This document shows, one piece after another, positions 7,856 through 15,304 of a stretch of DNA of 18,938 bases. Location: contig CALFMX010000170.1 in the NCBI GenBank assembly GCA_937902565.1, positions 1 to 18,938 of the forward strand. The letters are read 5' to 3'. Made by a program: the position numbers and the translations under genes. The notes beneath the pieces were generated by a model. It did no database searches. It saw only the letters and a program-made list of their open reading frames with translations, and was not told where the DNA came from. Origin of the DNA: an uncultured Spirochaetales bacterium (lineage in GTDB: Bacteria > Spirochaetota > Spirochaetia > Sphaerochaetales > Sphaerochaetaceae). Within the stretch, counting starts at the first letter, position 1; every line of letters starts with the position of its first letter.

Positions 7856-8506
7856 TCAAATCTTTTGCAGAAGGCAAAGTGTCCGTTCAGCATCGAGCCG
7901 CGGGACCACAATATCCCTGATCTCACCCTGCCAGCGGCTCTTGCACTGCCTTTCGACAGCGCGCAGTTCCTCCTCCACCTGGGTGCGTTGACCTTTGTAG
8001 GCACAGACCCAACCACCGTCAACCACTATGGGGGCGACGAGGTCGAGGATCTCCACCAGCGGGCGGAAGGCACGGAAGGTCACGACATCAAACTGCTGCC
8101 TCACCTCTTTGAGGTCCCGGTCGATGATCTCTACCCGGGGTCCCAGGTGGGTGGCGACAAGCGCCGAGCGCAAGAAGCCCACCCGCCGCTGCATCCGCTC
8201 CACCAGCGCCACCGTCGCATCGGGGAGGGCGATGGCGAGGGGGATGCCGGGCAGGCCCGCCCCACTGCCGAGGTCGGCGATGCGGCTGCCCCCGCTCCCC
8301 TTGAGCAAGGCCTCGATGGTCGCCTTCGCACTGAGGCTGTCGAAGATGTGGCGGATGACCAACTCCTCCCCTGTGGCTGCGACAAGCTTGTAGACCGGGT
8401 TGAAACGTTCGATCTCGGCGATGTAGCGTTCGAGCTGACTAACCTGCTCTCCATCAAGGTCGAGAGAGAGGGAGGAGAGGCCCTCACGGATCAATGCGTT
8501 ATACAC
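7856..8506 (-). CDS. rsmG: 16S rRNA (guanine-N7)-methyltransferase RsmG (GidB)
   Basis: A 216-residue SAM-dependent methyltransferase, expected to make m7G527 (E. coli numbering) in 16S rRNA, a modification whose loss gives low-level streptomycin resistance. RHIFDSL at 52-58 is the family block before the SAM site. DLGSGAGLPG at 78-87 is the glycine-rich SAM loop. E103 ends strand 2, and VTFRAFRPL at 142-150 is the RsmG-specific RA(F/A)xPL block. The frame is open to a GTG at 8551, but the GTG at 8506 is chosen: GGGGAGGGGGG lies directly before it, it overlaps the mnmG TAA by 8 bases, and it gives the typical N-terminus. The mnmE-mnmG-rsmG order is a common bacterial cluster. Confidence 0.93.
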   Translation of the reverse strand: MYNALIREGLSSLSLDLDGEQVSQLERYIAEIERFNPVYKLVAATGEELVIRHIFDSLSAKATIEALLKGSGGSRIADLGSGAGLPGIPLAIALPDATVALVERMQRRVGFLRSALVATHLGPRVEIIDRDLKEVRQQFDVVTFRAFRPLVEILDLVAPIVVDGGWVCAYKGQRTQVEEELRAVERQCKSRWQGEIRDIVVPRLDAERTLCLLQKI

Positions 8507-10310
8507 GCCCCCCTCCCCGCCTGAGGTGGACGATGAGGATTGCCACATCACTGTTGCGTACCCCGCCGATCCTCGAGGCCTGGCCCACCGAGAAGGGGCG
8601 GACCACTTTCAGCTTCTCCCGCCCCTCACTGCTGAGCCCCTCGACCGTGTCGTAGTCGAAGCGGGGGTCGATCTCCATCGCTTCCAACCGTTCGAAACGA
8701 TCGACCTGCCGCTGCTGGCGGTCGATGTAGCCGGCGTATTTGACGTCCAGCTCCACCTGGTAGAGCGTCGGCTCATCAAAGTCAGAAAGCCCCTCGACCG
8801 TCTCCTTGAGCACATCGATGGTGATCTCGGGCATCTTCAGGGCAGCAAGGGCATTCTTCTCCCGCCAGCTGCGCGCAGCCAGGAGATCCTTGACCGCTTC
8901 GATGCGGTCCAGCTTCTCCTCAAGCCGTGTGAGCTGTTCATCTCGTTGGAGGCCTACCTCCCACCCCTTCCGGGTCAGGCGCTGGTCGGCGCTGTCATGC
9001 CTCAGGTTCAGCCGATACTCCGCCCGGCTGGTGAACATCCGGTACGGCTCCTTCGTTCCCACCGTCACCAAGTCGTCGATGAGGACGCCGGTATACGCCT
9101 CGTTGCGCCCAAGGACCAGGGGCTTCTCACCCTTGAGCTTCTGGGCTGCGTTGATCCCGGCGATCAGGCCCTGGCAGGCCGCCTCCTCGTAGCCGCTGGT
9201 CCCATTGGTCTGCCCGGCGATGAAGAGGCCGTCCACGAGCTTGCTCTCCAGCGAGGGGTAGAGGGAAAGCGGATCGATGTAGTCATACTCGACCGCGTAG
9301 CCGGGACGCATGATCTCTGCATCCTCAAGGCCCCTGATCGAGTGGATGAAGGCGTGCTGCACATCCTCCGGCAGTGAGGAGGAGACCCCGTTGAGGTACA
9401 TCTCCTGGGTGCCGATCCCTTCGGGCTCGATGAAGATTTGGTGGCGGTCACGCTCGGGGAAGCGCACCACCTTGTCCTCGATGGAGGGGCAGTAGCGTGG
9501 CCCGATACCGCTGATCTTCCCCCCGTAGAGGGGAGAGCGGCCGATGTTCTCGCGGATGATGCGGTGGGTCTCTTCATTGGTCCAGGTGATGTAGCAATCC
9601 TCTGAGGGGCGGTCCACACTCGTATAATCGAAGCTGAAGGGAGCCATCACGCGATCACCCTCCTGCACCTCGACAGCGGAGAAGTCAATGGAGGAGCGTC
9701 GGACCCGGGATGGGGTGCCGGTCTTCATCCGCCCTACCGGAAAGCCCTTTGCGCGCAAGGCGGTGCCCAATCCAATGGCTGCCTGCTCCCCAAGGCGTCC
9801 GGCCGGGGTCTCCCACTCCCCGATGAAAATTTTCCCCTCCATGAAGGTGCCGGTGGTGAGCACGAGCACCCGGCTTGAAATGTGGTGTCCCCGCTCGGTC
9901 ACGATGCCCTGGTAGCGCTTCTGCTCCCTGTCGAGGGTGAGGTCGACCACCGTATCCATGAAGAGGGCGAGGTTGGCCTGGGCCTCGAGTGTCTCCTTTG
10001 CCAGACGATTGTAGGTGAACTTGTCCGCCTGGGCACGGGGGGCCTGCACAGCCGGCCCCCGTCTGCGGTTGAGGATCCTGAACTGGATCATCGAGCGGTC
10101 GATGAGGTGGGCCATCTCGCCGCCGAGGGCGTCGATCTCCCGCACCATATTGCCCTTGGAGAGCCCACCGATGGCTGGATTGCATGACAAGGCGCCGATG
10201 GTATCGAGGCGCTGGGTCACCAAGAGGGTCGAAAACCCGATCCGGGCAAGGGCCAGCGACGCCTCGATCCCGGCATGCCCCCCTCCCACTACTATTGCAT
10301 CATAGTCCAT
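8499..10310 (-). CDS. mnmG: tRNA uridine-5-carboxymethylaminomethyl modification enzyme MnmG (GidA)
   Basis: A 603-residue FAD protein that, with MnmE, installs the aminomethyl-type group at C5 of wobble U34 in several tRNAs, using methylene-tetrahydrofolate and NADH. The FAD dinucleotide-binding motif GGGHAG is at residues 9-14. Conserved cysteines are C43 in SCNPAIGGL and C274 in GPRYCPSIEDK. The second family signature AGQTNGTSGYEEAA is at 365-378. Length is near the usual 620-630. The ATG follows the mnmE TGA by one base (TGA-G-ATG), and the C-terminus overlaps the rsmG start. Every expected block is intact, so function is confidently assigned. Confidence 0.97.
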   Translation of the reverse strand: MDYDAIVVGGGHAGIEASLALARIGFSTLLVTQRLDTIGALSCNPAIGGLSKGNMVREIDALGGEMAHLIDRSMIQFRILNRRRGPAVQAPRAQADKFTYNRLAKETLEAQANLALFMDTVVDLTLDREQKRYQGIVTERGHHISSRVLVLTTGTFMEGKIFIGEWETPAGRLGEQAAIGLGTALRAKGFPVGRMKTGTPSRVRRSSIDFSAVEVQEGDRVMAPFSFDYTSVDRPSEDCYITWTNEETHRIIRENIGRSPLYGGKISGIGPRYCPSIEDKVVRFPERDRHQIFIEPEGIGTQEMYLNGVSSSLPEDVQHAFIHSIRGLEDAEIMRPGYAVEYDYIDPLSLYPSLESKLVDGLFIAGQTNGTSGYEEAACQGLIAGINAAQKLKGEKPLVLGRNEAYTGVLIDDLVTVGTKEPYRMFTSRAEYRLNLRHDSADQRLTRKGWEVGLQRDEQLTRLEEKLDRIEAVKDLLAARSWREKNALAALKMPEITIDVLKETVEGLSDFDEPTLYQVELDVKYAGYIDRQQRQVDRFERLEAMEIDPRFDYDTVEGLSSEGREKLKVVRPFSVGQASRIGGVRNSDVAILIVHLRRGGGRV

Positions 10311-10311
10311 C

Positions 10312-11640
10312 TCATTTACCTACACAGAATCCGCTGAAGATTCGATCGAGGATGTCGTCACTGCGCACCTCACCGGTGAGCTCACCGAGGTTCGTCAGCG
10401 CCTCGGCCAGTTCAACGGCAACCACATCGAGTACGTCGACCGAGTCGCTCAGCTCCAGGGCACGGACCAAGGCGCCCTTCGCCCCTTCAAGGAGCCGCCA
10501 CTGCCGCTCCCCCTCGATGACCAGATCCCCCTCCCCGATATCGGGCAGTGAGCGCTTGAGGCGATCCTCGACCGCCTTGAGCAGTCGATCCACCCCCTCC
10601 CCGCTCTGCGCACTGATGGCAAGCGTATCGGCGGCGGGACGGACCAGATCGCTCTTGTTGTAGACGACAAGGGTACGCCCATCCTCGGCGGGAATATGGC
10701 CGAGGTCGGTCGAATCGACGAGGTAGATGATCAGGTCCGCCTCCCCGATGAGCCGTTCGGTGCGCACGATCCCCTCCTGTTCGACCAGATCCTCGCTCTC
10801 CCTGAGCCCCGCGGTATCGTAGAGGCGGATGGGGATTCCCCCTACCTCCAGATCCGCCTCGATGTAGTCTCGTGTCGTCCCCCGATAGGGGCTGACGATT
10901 GAACGCTCCTCCTTGAGCAGGAGGTTGAAGAGGGAGCTCTTCCCGACATTCGTCGAGCCCGCGAGGACCACCTTCGCCCCGCTCTTGTAGAGGCGGCCGA
11001 TCTGGTAGGTGTCGGCCAGCGACCCGATTGATTCGATCAGAGTGGCAAGCGCGTGGCGGGGGAAGACGAACTCATCCAGCTCATCCTCGCTGTAATCAAG
11101 CTGTACCTCGACTGCGGCCAAGAGGGTGAGCAGGCTCTCCTTGAGCTCATCGATGCGCTCTCTCAGCCGCCCCTCGAGGCGCGAGAGGGAGAGCGAGCGC
11201 GAGCTCTGGCTCACCGAAGAGATGAGCTCCTCGACCGCTTCGGCCTGGGTGAGGTCGAGGCGGCCGTGGATGAAGGCACGGAAGGTGAACTCCCCCGCTT
11301 CGGCGCTGCGCATCCCGATCCTGCCCAGGAGGGAGAGGATTGCCTGGATTACGGCGATCGAGCCGTGACAGGAGATCTCGATTGCCTCCTCCATGGTGTA
11401 CCCGTGCCCTCTCGTGTTGATAGCCAACACCACCTCATCGATGCGCGCGTTCCCCTCATCAAGGAGGTAGCCGTGCACCAAGGTGGCATTCTTTGCCTCG
11501 ATGAGCGCTGTTGGGGAGGAGAAGAAGGGGGAGAGGGAAGCTCGGCACCCCTCTCCGCTTATTCGTATCACTGCCAGACCACTTCTGCCCCATGGTGTTG
11601 CAAGGGCGTAGATTATGTCCTGGGTATCATATCGACTCAT
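10312..11640 (-). CDS. mnmE: tRNA modification GTPase MnmE (TrmE)
   Basis: A 442-residue potassium-activated GTPase, partner of MnmG in tRNA wobble-uridine modification. The N-terminal folate-binding domain covers about 1-120. A helical domain flanks the inserted G domain: G1 GSTNVGKSS at 228-236, G2 GTTRD at 254-258, G3 DTAG at 275-278, and G4 NKSD at 328-331. The C-terminus FCVGK (438-442) matches the canonical FC(I/V)GK with its catalytic cysteine, C439. Although the frame is open further upstream, the ATG at 11640 gives the family start (SRYDTQDIIYALATP). No Shine-Dalgarno sequence precedes this ATG. A -10-like TATACT ends 7 bases before it, so the mRNA may be leaderless. First gene of the minus-strand run. 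Confidence 0.97.
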   Translation of the reverse strand: MSRYDTQDIIYALATPWGRSGLAVIRISGEGCRASLSPFFSSPTALIEAKNATLVHGYLLDEGNARIDEVVLAINTRGHGYTMEEAIEISCHGSIAVIQAILSLLGRIGMRSAEAGEFTFRAFIHGRLDLTQAEAVEELISSVSQSSRSLSLSRLEGRLRERIDELKESLLTLLAAVEVQLDYSEDELDEFVFPRHALATLIESIGSLADTYQIGRLYKSGAKVVLAGSTNVGKSSLFNLLLKEERSIVSPYRGTTRDYIEADLEVGGIPIRLYDTAGLRESEDLVEQEGIVRTERLIGEADLIIYLVDSTDLGHIPAEDGRTLVVYNKSDLVRPAADTLAISAQSGEGVDRLLKAVEDRLKRSLPDIGEGDLVIEGERQWRLLEGAKGALVRALELSDSVDVLDVVAVELAEALTNLGELTGEVRSDDILDRIFSGFCVGK

Positions 11641-11647
11641 GGGCCAA

Positions 11648-11677
11648 AGTATACTGCGCCTCCCCGCTCGCTTGCAA
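11648..11677 (-). promoter_or_regulatory. probable mnmE promoter (leaderless)
   Basis: On the minus strand TTGCAA (11677-11672) and TATACT (11653-11648) are separated by 18 bases, a reasonable sigma-70-type pair. The -10 hexamer ends 7 bases before the mnmE ATG, so transcription should begin at or within a base or two of the start codon. Confidence 0.6.
11650..11655 (+). promoter_or_regulatory. candidate -10 element for epmA, sharing a palindrome with the mnmE promoter
   Basis: AGTATACT (11648-11655) is a perfect palindrome, so TATACT is also read on the plus strand at 11650-11655. Initiation near 11662 would give a leader of about 35 bases carrying the epmA ribosome-binding site. No good -35 hexamer stands at the right distance on this strand. 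Confidence 0.45.
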
Positions 11678-11696
11678 CAGAGGGGAGGCACTCACT

Positions 11697-12680
11697 ATGA
11701 TGGAAGCCATGAGAGAAGCTGCCCGTTTCCGTAGTGCCATGATGAGGAAGATCCGCTCGTTCTTCGATGAGCGCTCATACCTCGAAGTCGATACCCCAGT
11801 CCTCAGTCCCACCCTGATCCCCGAGTCCACGATCGAGAACTTCGCCACCCGCTTTGAAAACCCCTTTCTCCCATCGCGGGAGCTCTACCTGGTCCCCTCC
11901 CCCGAGGTCTACATGAAACGGCTCATCGCAGATGGCTGGGGCAGCATCTACCAGATCAGCCACTGCTTCCGCAACAGCGAGCAGCTGGGGAAGAACCACA
12001 ACATAGAGTTCACCATGCTGGAGTACTACACCACCGAGGCGGATGAGCAGGATTCAATCGCCATCACCGAAGAACTCTTCGCAGCCCTCATCACCGAGGA
12101 CACCCCCGACCACCTGCGCCCCCCCTTTGCCCGTCTCTCCGTCGAGGAGGCGACCTGGACCTTGGCGGGGGTCGATCTTGAACGACACCAGAGACAGAGC
12201 ACACTCGCCGGCGAGGCGAGGCGCCTCGGCCTCACCGTCCCCGATGAGGGCGAGACCTGGGAGGAGACCTTCAACCGGATCTTCCTCACCTTCGTCGAGC
12301 CGCATCTGAGCCAGGAGCGGCCACTGGTGCTGGAGCGCTACCCTGCCCAGATCGAGTGCCTGGCAACAGAGGAGGGTGCATGGCGCCGGCGCTGGGAGCT
12401 CTACGGTGGAGGGGTCGAACTTGCCAACTGCTACGATGAGGAGCGGCGGCAACAGAAGATCGAGCACTACTACCGGGACGAGTACGCCCGTCTGGTGGCA
12501 AAGCGCTCGCTGAGCGGCATGCCGATCCCTGACATCGACCCTGACTTTGCCCGGATCATCTCACAGATGCCGCCGGTAAGCGGGGTGGCCATGGGCCTCG
12601 ATCGCTTGCAGATGCTCTTGATGGGACGGGGCAGTCTGGAGGAGGTGATGCTCTTCCCTCTCTCCCACACGCTTGGGTAA
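11697..12680 (+). CDS. epmA: elongation factor P--(R)-beta-lysine ligase EpmA (PoxA/GenX, LysRS-like)
   Basis: A 327-residue class II aminoacyl-tRNA-synthetase-like catalytic domain without the N-terminal anticodon-binding domain of lysyl-tRNA synthetase, matching EpmA (E. coli about 325). It activates (R)-beta-lysine and attaches it to EF-P. Motif 1 lies around residues 30-45 (EVDTPVLSPTLIPES), motif 2 CFRNSE-H-EFTMLEYY spans 90-111, and motif 3 GVAMGLDRLQMLLMG is at 296-310 with its arginine R303. The ATG at 11697 is chosen because GGGGAGG stands 8 bases upstream and the lysine-ligase N-terminus begins here; a second ATG follows directly. Its substrate efp is the next gene. The partner aminomutase gene epmB is not in this window. 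Confidence 0.94.
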   Translation: MMEAMREAARFRSAMMRKIRSFFDERSYLEVDTPVLSPTLIPESTIENFATRFENPFLPSRELYLVPSPEVYMKRLIADGWGSIYQISHCFRNSEQLGKNHNIEFTMLEYYTTEADEQDSIAITEELFAALITEDTPDHLRPPFARLSVEEATWTLAGVDLERHQRQSTLAGEARRLGLTVPDEGETWEETFNRIFLTFVEPHLSQERPLVLERYPAQIECLATEEGAWRRRWELYGGGVELANCYDEERRQQKIEHYYRDEYARLVAKRSLSGMPIPDIDPDFARIISQMPPVSGVAMGLDRLQMLLMGRGSLEEVMLFPLSHTLG

Positions 12681-12707
12681 TCCCTTGCCATGGAGCTGAT
12701 AAGAAAT

Positions 12708-12736
12708 ATTCCCCTCTATGGGGGGATGATTCTTTT
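12708..12736 (+). terminator. probable terminator between epmA and efp
   Basis: ATTCCCC (12708-12714) can pair with GGGGGAT (12721-12727), including one G-U pair, around a 6-base loop. TTCTTTTT follows 3 bases later. The T run is slightly displaced, so termination may be partial. Confidence 0.5.
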
Positions 12737-12745
12737 TCATATCTC

Positions 12746-12754
12746 TGCTAAGAT
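12746..12754 (+). promoter_or_regulatory. candidate extended -10 promoter of efp
   Basis: TGCTAAGAT reads as an extended -10 (TG-N-TAAGAT). No strong -35 hexamer is visible 16-18 bases upstream, as is common for extended -10 promoters. Initiation near 12761 would leave a leader of about 40 bases ending in GAGGT, 7 bases before the efp ATG. Confidence 0.4.
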
Positions 12755-12800
12755 GGCGAGGTGTATTTCATGTATTTTGTAACCATATGAGGTAATTTTT

Positions 12801-13364
12801 ATGATTAAAGCTGGTCAAATTGAGAAGGGAACCGCCTTGTTGATCAAGGGACAGCCCTTCGTTGTCGTAGACCGAGAGTTCGTGAACCCAGGCAAGGGAT
12901 CGGCCTTTGTCAGGCTGAAGCTGAAAAGCCCTGCAACCGGCCAGGTCCTGCAGGAGACGATGAAGAGCCAAGACAACGCAGAGGACATCACCGTCTCCGA
13001 CCGCGACTGCCAGTATCTCTACAACGATGGGGAGAACTTCCATCTCATGCTCACCGACACCTTCGAGCAGATTGAGGTTCCCATGGAGACCTTCCCCGAC
13101 TACGAGTACCTGATGAAGGATGGGGAGACCTACCGCTGTACCTTCTGGGAGGCCCTGTTGCTGGAGATCCAGATTCCGCCCAAGGTCGTCTATTTGGTAG
13201 CCGAGGCCGAGGAGGCCGTCAAGGGTGACACCGTCCAAGGTGCAACCAAGTACGTGACCACCGAGACCGGCCTGAAGGTCCGCGTCCCGATCTTCATCAA
13301 GCAAGGCGAGAAGATCCGGGTGAACACCGAAACCAAGGAGTACATCGAGCGCGTCAACAACTGA
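12801..13364 (+). CDS. efp: translation elongation factor P
   Basis: A 187-residue EF-P, which binds between the ribosomal P and E sites and relieves stalling at polyproline. The N-terminal KOW-like domain (1-65) carries K32 in NPGKGSAF, equivalent to E. coli K34, the residue beta-lysylated by EpmA. Two OB-fold domains follow (about 66-125 and 128-187). The last contains the family signature around 150-170, and the C-terminus FIKQGEKIRVNTETKEYIERV resembles spirochaete homologues as I recall them. Length matches the family (185-190). GAGGT lies 7 bases before the ATG. It lies downstream of epmA on the same strand, with a hairpin and candidate promoter between, so it can probably be expressed separately and at higher level. 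A strong terminator follows. Confidence 0.97.
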   Translation: MIKAGQIEKGTALLIKGQPFVVVDREFVNPGKGSAFVRLKLKSPATGQVLQETMKSQDNAEDITVSDRDCQYLYNDGENFHLMLTDTFEQIEVPMETFPDYEYLMKDGETYRCTFWEALLLEIQIPPKVVYLVAEAEEAVKGDTVQGATKYVTTETGLKVRVPIFIKQGEKIRVNTETKEYIERVNN

Positions 13365-13384
13365 CACGCTGCACCCACGGTACC

Positions 13385-13414
13385 AACCCTCCCCTCTTCG
13401 GTGGAGGGTTTTTT
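13385..13414 (+). terminator. intrinsic terminator of efp
   Basis: AACCCTCC (13385-13392) pairs perfectly with GGAGGGTT (13403-13410) around a 10-base loop, and the stem runs into six T residues (13409-13414). It lies 20 bases after the efp stop codon, a textbook Rho-independent terminator on the plus strand. Confidence 0.9.
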
Positions 13415-13438
13415 GAGTCCATGCAATGTGGTAAAGAG

Positions 13439-13468
13439 TGGGCCCTCCCGATCAATCGGAAGGGCCCA
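13439..13468 (-). terminator. intrinsic terminator of hcp
   Basis: TGGGCCCT (13439-13446) pairs with AGGGCCCA (13461-13468). Inside, CCGA/TCGG pairs around a TCAA loop after one mismatch. On the minus strand it lies 21 bases after the hcp stop and is followed by CTCTTT, a short T-rich tract. On the plus strand no T tract follows. Confidence 0.7.
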
Positions 13469-13489
13469 TCTCTCATACTCTGTGGATGG

Positions 13490-15124
13490 TCAGCCGACCA
13501 AGAGAGCCAGGTCATCCTCCACACTGCCGATACCGGCAATGCCGAAGTTCTCCACCAGCACGTTTGCCACGTTCGGGGAGAGGAAGGCCGGCAGTGTCGG
13601 GCCGAGGTGGATGTTCTTCACCCCGAGGTAGAGCAGCGCCAGCAGCACGATGACCGCCTTCTGCTCATACCATGCGATGTTGTAGGCGATGGGCAGCTCG
13701 TTGATGTCATCGAGGCCGAAGATCTCCTTCAGCTTCAGGGCGATGAGCGCCAGCGAGTAGCTGTCGTTGCACTGGCCGGCGTCGAGGACCCGGGGAATCC
13801 CCCCGATATCGCCAAGGTCAAGCTTGATGTACTTGTACTTGGCACACCCCGCCGTCAGGATCACCGTATCCTTGGGCAGCGCCTTGGCAAACTCGGTGTA
13901 GTAATCCCGGCTCTTGGAACGACCATCGCACCCGCCCATGACGACGAACTTGCGGATGGCACCGCTCTTGATCGCATCGACGACCTGGTCGGCCAGCTCG
14001 AAGACCTGGTTGTGGGCAAAGCCACCGACGAGCTCACCATCCTCGATCTGGGTCGGGGGCGGACAGCTCTTGGCCATTGCAATGATCTCACTGAAGTCCT
14101 TCTCTTCGCCGATACCGCCATCGATGTGCTTGCAGCCGGGGAATCCGGTTGCACCGGTGGTGAAGAGGCGATCCTTGTAGGAGGCCGCCGGGGGGACGAT
14201 GCAGTTGGTGGTCATCAGGATCGGGCCGTTGAAGGATTCGAACTCCTTCTTCTGCATCCACCAGGCGTTGCCGTAGTTGCCATAGAAGTGGTCGTACTTC
14301 TTGAACGCCGGATAGTAGTGGGCCGGCAGCATCTCGGAGTGGGTGTAGATATCCACCCCAGTGCCTACAGTCTGCTCAAGGAGCATCTCGAGGTCACGCA
14401 GGTCGTGGCCACTGATCAGGATGCCCGGGTTCTTGCCGACACCGAGCTTGACGCGCGTCATCTCGGGGTTGCCGTAGGCGGCGGTGTTGGCACCGTCGAG
14501 CAGCGCCATGCCCTCCACGCCCCACTTGCCTGTCTCAAGGGTCAGGGCGACCAGCTCGTCGACACTCTTCTCCTCAAGCAGGTCGTTCAGGGCCCGCTGG
14601 ATGAACGCGTCCAGCTCATCGTTGTCCTTGATCAGGTTATTGGCGTGCTTGGAGTAGGCGGCCACGCCCTTGAGGCCGTAGGTGACCAGCTCCTTGAGGC
14701 TGCGTACGTCCTCATTGGCTTCGCTGAGCACGCCGACACCCTTGGAGAACTCCTCATAGGAGGAGACATCGGTGTTGTTGTAGAGAGCGGCTTCACTGAG
14801 GCCCTTGGTGTCGCCGAGCTGTTTGAGCAGCGCTTCCTTGGCGGCGATGGTGAGCAGGATCCGCTCGATGATCTTCTCATCATCGAAGTTCGCGTTGGTG
14901 ATGGTCTGGAAGAGGTTGTAGGTGACGATGTGATTGACACTGCTCTCCACGCTCTTGCCCTCGCCCCTCAGGCGGGTGGTGACCTGGCTCAGTCCCTTGG
15001 TCACCCAGATCATCAGGTCCATCAGATTGGAGGTTTCGCTCTGCTTGCCACATACACCGGCTTGGGTGCAACCGAAATTCCTTGCTGTCTCCTGGCACTG
15101 GTAACAGAACATCTTGTTGTCCAT
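13490..15124 (-). CDS. hcp: hybrid cluster protein / hydroxylamine reductase, class I
   Basis: A 544-residue iron-sulfur protein, associated with nitrosative-stress defence (nitric oxide or hydroxylamine reduction). The N-terminal cysteines C7, C10, C19 and C25 have C-X2-C-X8-C-X5-C spacing, the class I pattern of strict anaerobes that binds a [4Fe-4S] cluster. Hybrid-cluster ligands are all present by alignment to the Desulfovibrio enzyme: H240, E264, C308, C399 (the persulfide position), C427, C452, E487 and K489. Length is typical for class I (about 540-555), which lack the extra helices of other classes. AAGGAG precedes the ATG by 6 bases. It is transcribed away from mntP, with a marked inverted repeat between them, and ends at a terminator facing that of efp. 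No dedicated reductase gene (hcr) is adjacent. Confidence 0.97.
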   Translation of the reverse strand: MDNKMFCYQCQETARNFGCTQAGVCGKQSETSNLMDLMIWVTKGLSQVTTRLRGEGKSVESSVNHIVTYNLFQTITNANFDDEKIIERILLTIAAKEALLKQLGDTKGLSEAALYNNTDVSSYEEFSKGVGVLSEANEDVRSLKELVTYGLKGVAAYSKHANNLIKDNDELDAFIQRALNDLLEEKSVDELVALTLETGKWGVEGMALLDGANTAAYGNPEMTRVKLGVGKNPGILISGHDLRDLEMLLEQTVGTGVDIYTHSEMLPAHYYPAFKKYDHFYGNYGNAWWMQKKEFESFNGPILMTTNCIVPPAASYKDRLFTTGATGFPGCKHIDGGIGEEKDFSEIIAMAKSCPPPTQIEDGELVGGFAHNQVFELADQVVDAIKSGAIRKFVVMGGCDGRSKSRDYYTEFAKALPKDTVILTAGCAKYKYIKLDLGDIGGIPRVLDAGQCNDSYSLALIALKLKEIFGLDDINELPIAYNIAWYEQKAVIVLLALLYLGVKNIHLGPTLPAFLSPNVANVLVENFGIAGIGSVEDDLALLVG

Positions 15125-15195
15125 ATCATGCTCCTTAAAATGTATTCGTCTTGAACCGGTGGTCTTCGCCGGTGCATATCCCTCCTGGAGAGCCT

Positions 15196-15217
15196 AGCAT
15201 ACCCCGCCACAATAATA
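15196..15217 (-). promoter_or_regulatory. candidate hcp promoter elements
   Basis: Two -10-like hexamers lie on the minus strand: TATGCT (15201-15196) and TATTAT (15217-15212). With TATGCT, the inverted repeat at 15218-15233 would overlap the -35 region, as for a class II activator site. With TATTAT, the repeat would fill the spacer, as for a repressor. Neither has a good -35. The leader would be about 65-80 bases. Confidence 0.4.
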
Positions 15218-15233
15218 TGTTGGATTTCCAACA
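15218..15233. promoter_or_regulatory. inverted-repeat operator candidate between hcp and mntP
   Basis: TGTTGGA-TT-TCCAACA is a perfect 7-base inverted repeat with a 2-base centre, 94 bases upstream of the hcp ATG and 72 upstream of the mntP start. The size fits a homodimeric regulator. Candidates from knowledge of hcp control are CRP/FNR-family HcpR or an Rrf2-type NO sensor, but the sequence does not exactly match a consensus I can state for either. Confidence 0.6.
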
Positions 15234-15247
15234 ATCCAGATGATCGC

Positions 15248-15276
15248 TTGTCTCATAGCCCAAAAGCTCCTATACT
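15248..15276 (+). promoter_or_regulatory. probable mntP promoter
   Basis: TTGTCT (15248-15253) and TATACT (15271-15276) are separated by 17 bases, the ideal sigma-70 spacing. Initiation near 15283 gives a leader of about 22 bases with the AAGGAAGG ribosome-binding site. The leader is too short for a yybP-ykoY manganese riboswitch. Confidence 0.7.
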
Positions 15277-15304
15277 CACCCCATACCACGAAGGAAGGAT
15301 AGCA

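Noticed and set aside
11511..11696. Upstream extension of the epmA frame into mnmE
   Set aside because: It would add about 62 Arg/Gly-rich residues antisense to the mnmE N-terminus. EpmA lacks such a domain, and the ribosome-binding site points to 11697.
13421..15154. 577-codon open frame on the plus strand opposite hcp
   Set aside because: hcp on the other strand has all eight hybrid-cluster ligands and four N-terminal cysteines. The antisense frame has no recognisable domain and no ribosome-binding site, and is a by-product of G/C-ending codons in hcp.
15148..15176. CCGG-containing repeats in the hcp leader as an operator
   Set aside because: Only 5-base arms with an uneven spacer, downstream of the likely transcription start; indistinguishable from chance in G/C-rich sequence.
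15125..15304. yybP-ykoY manganese riboswitch upstream of mntP
   Set aside because: A good promoter at 15248-15276 leaves a leader of only about 22 bases, too short for the riboswitch fold, and its conserved loops were not seen.
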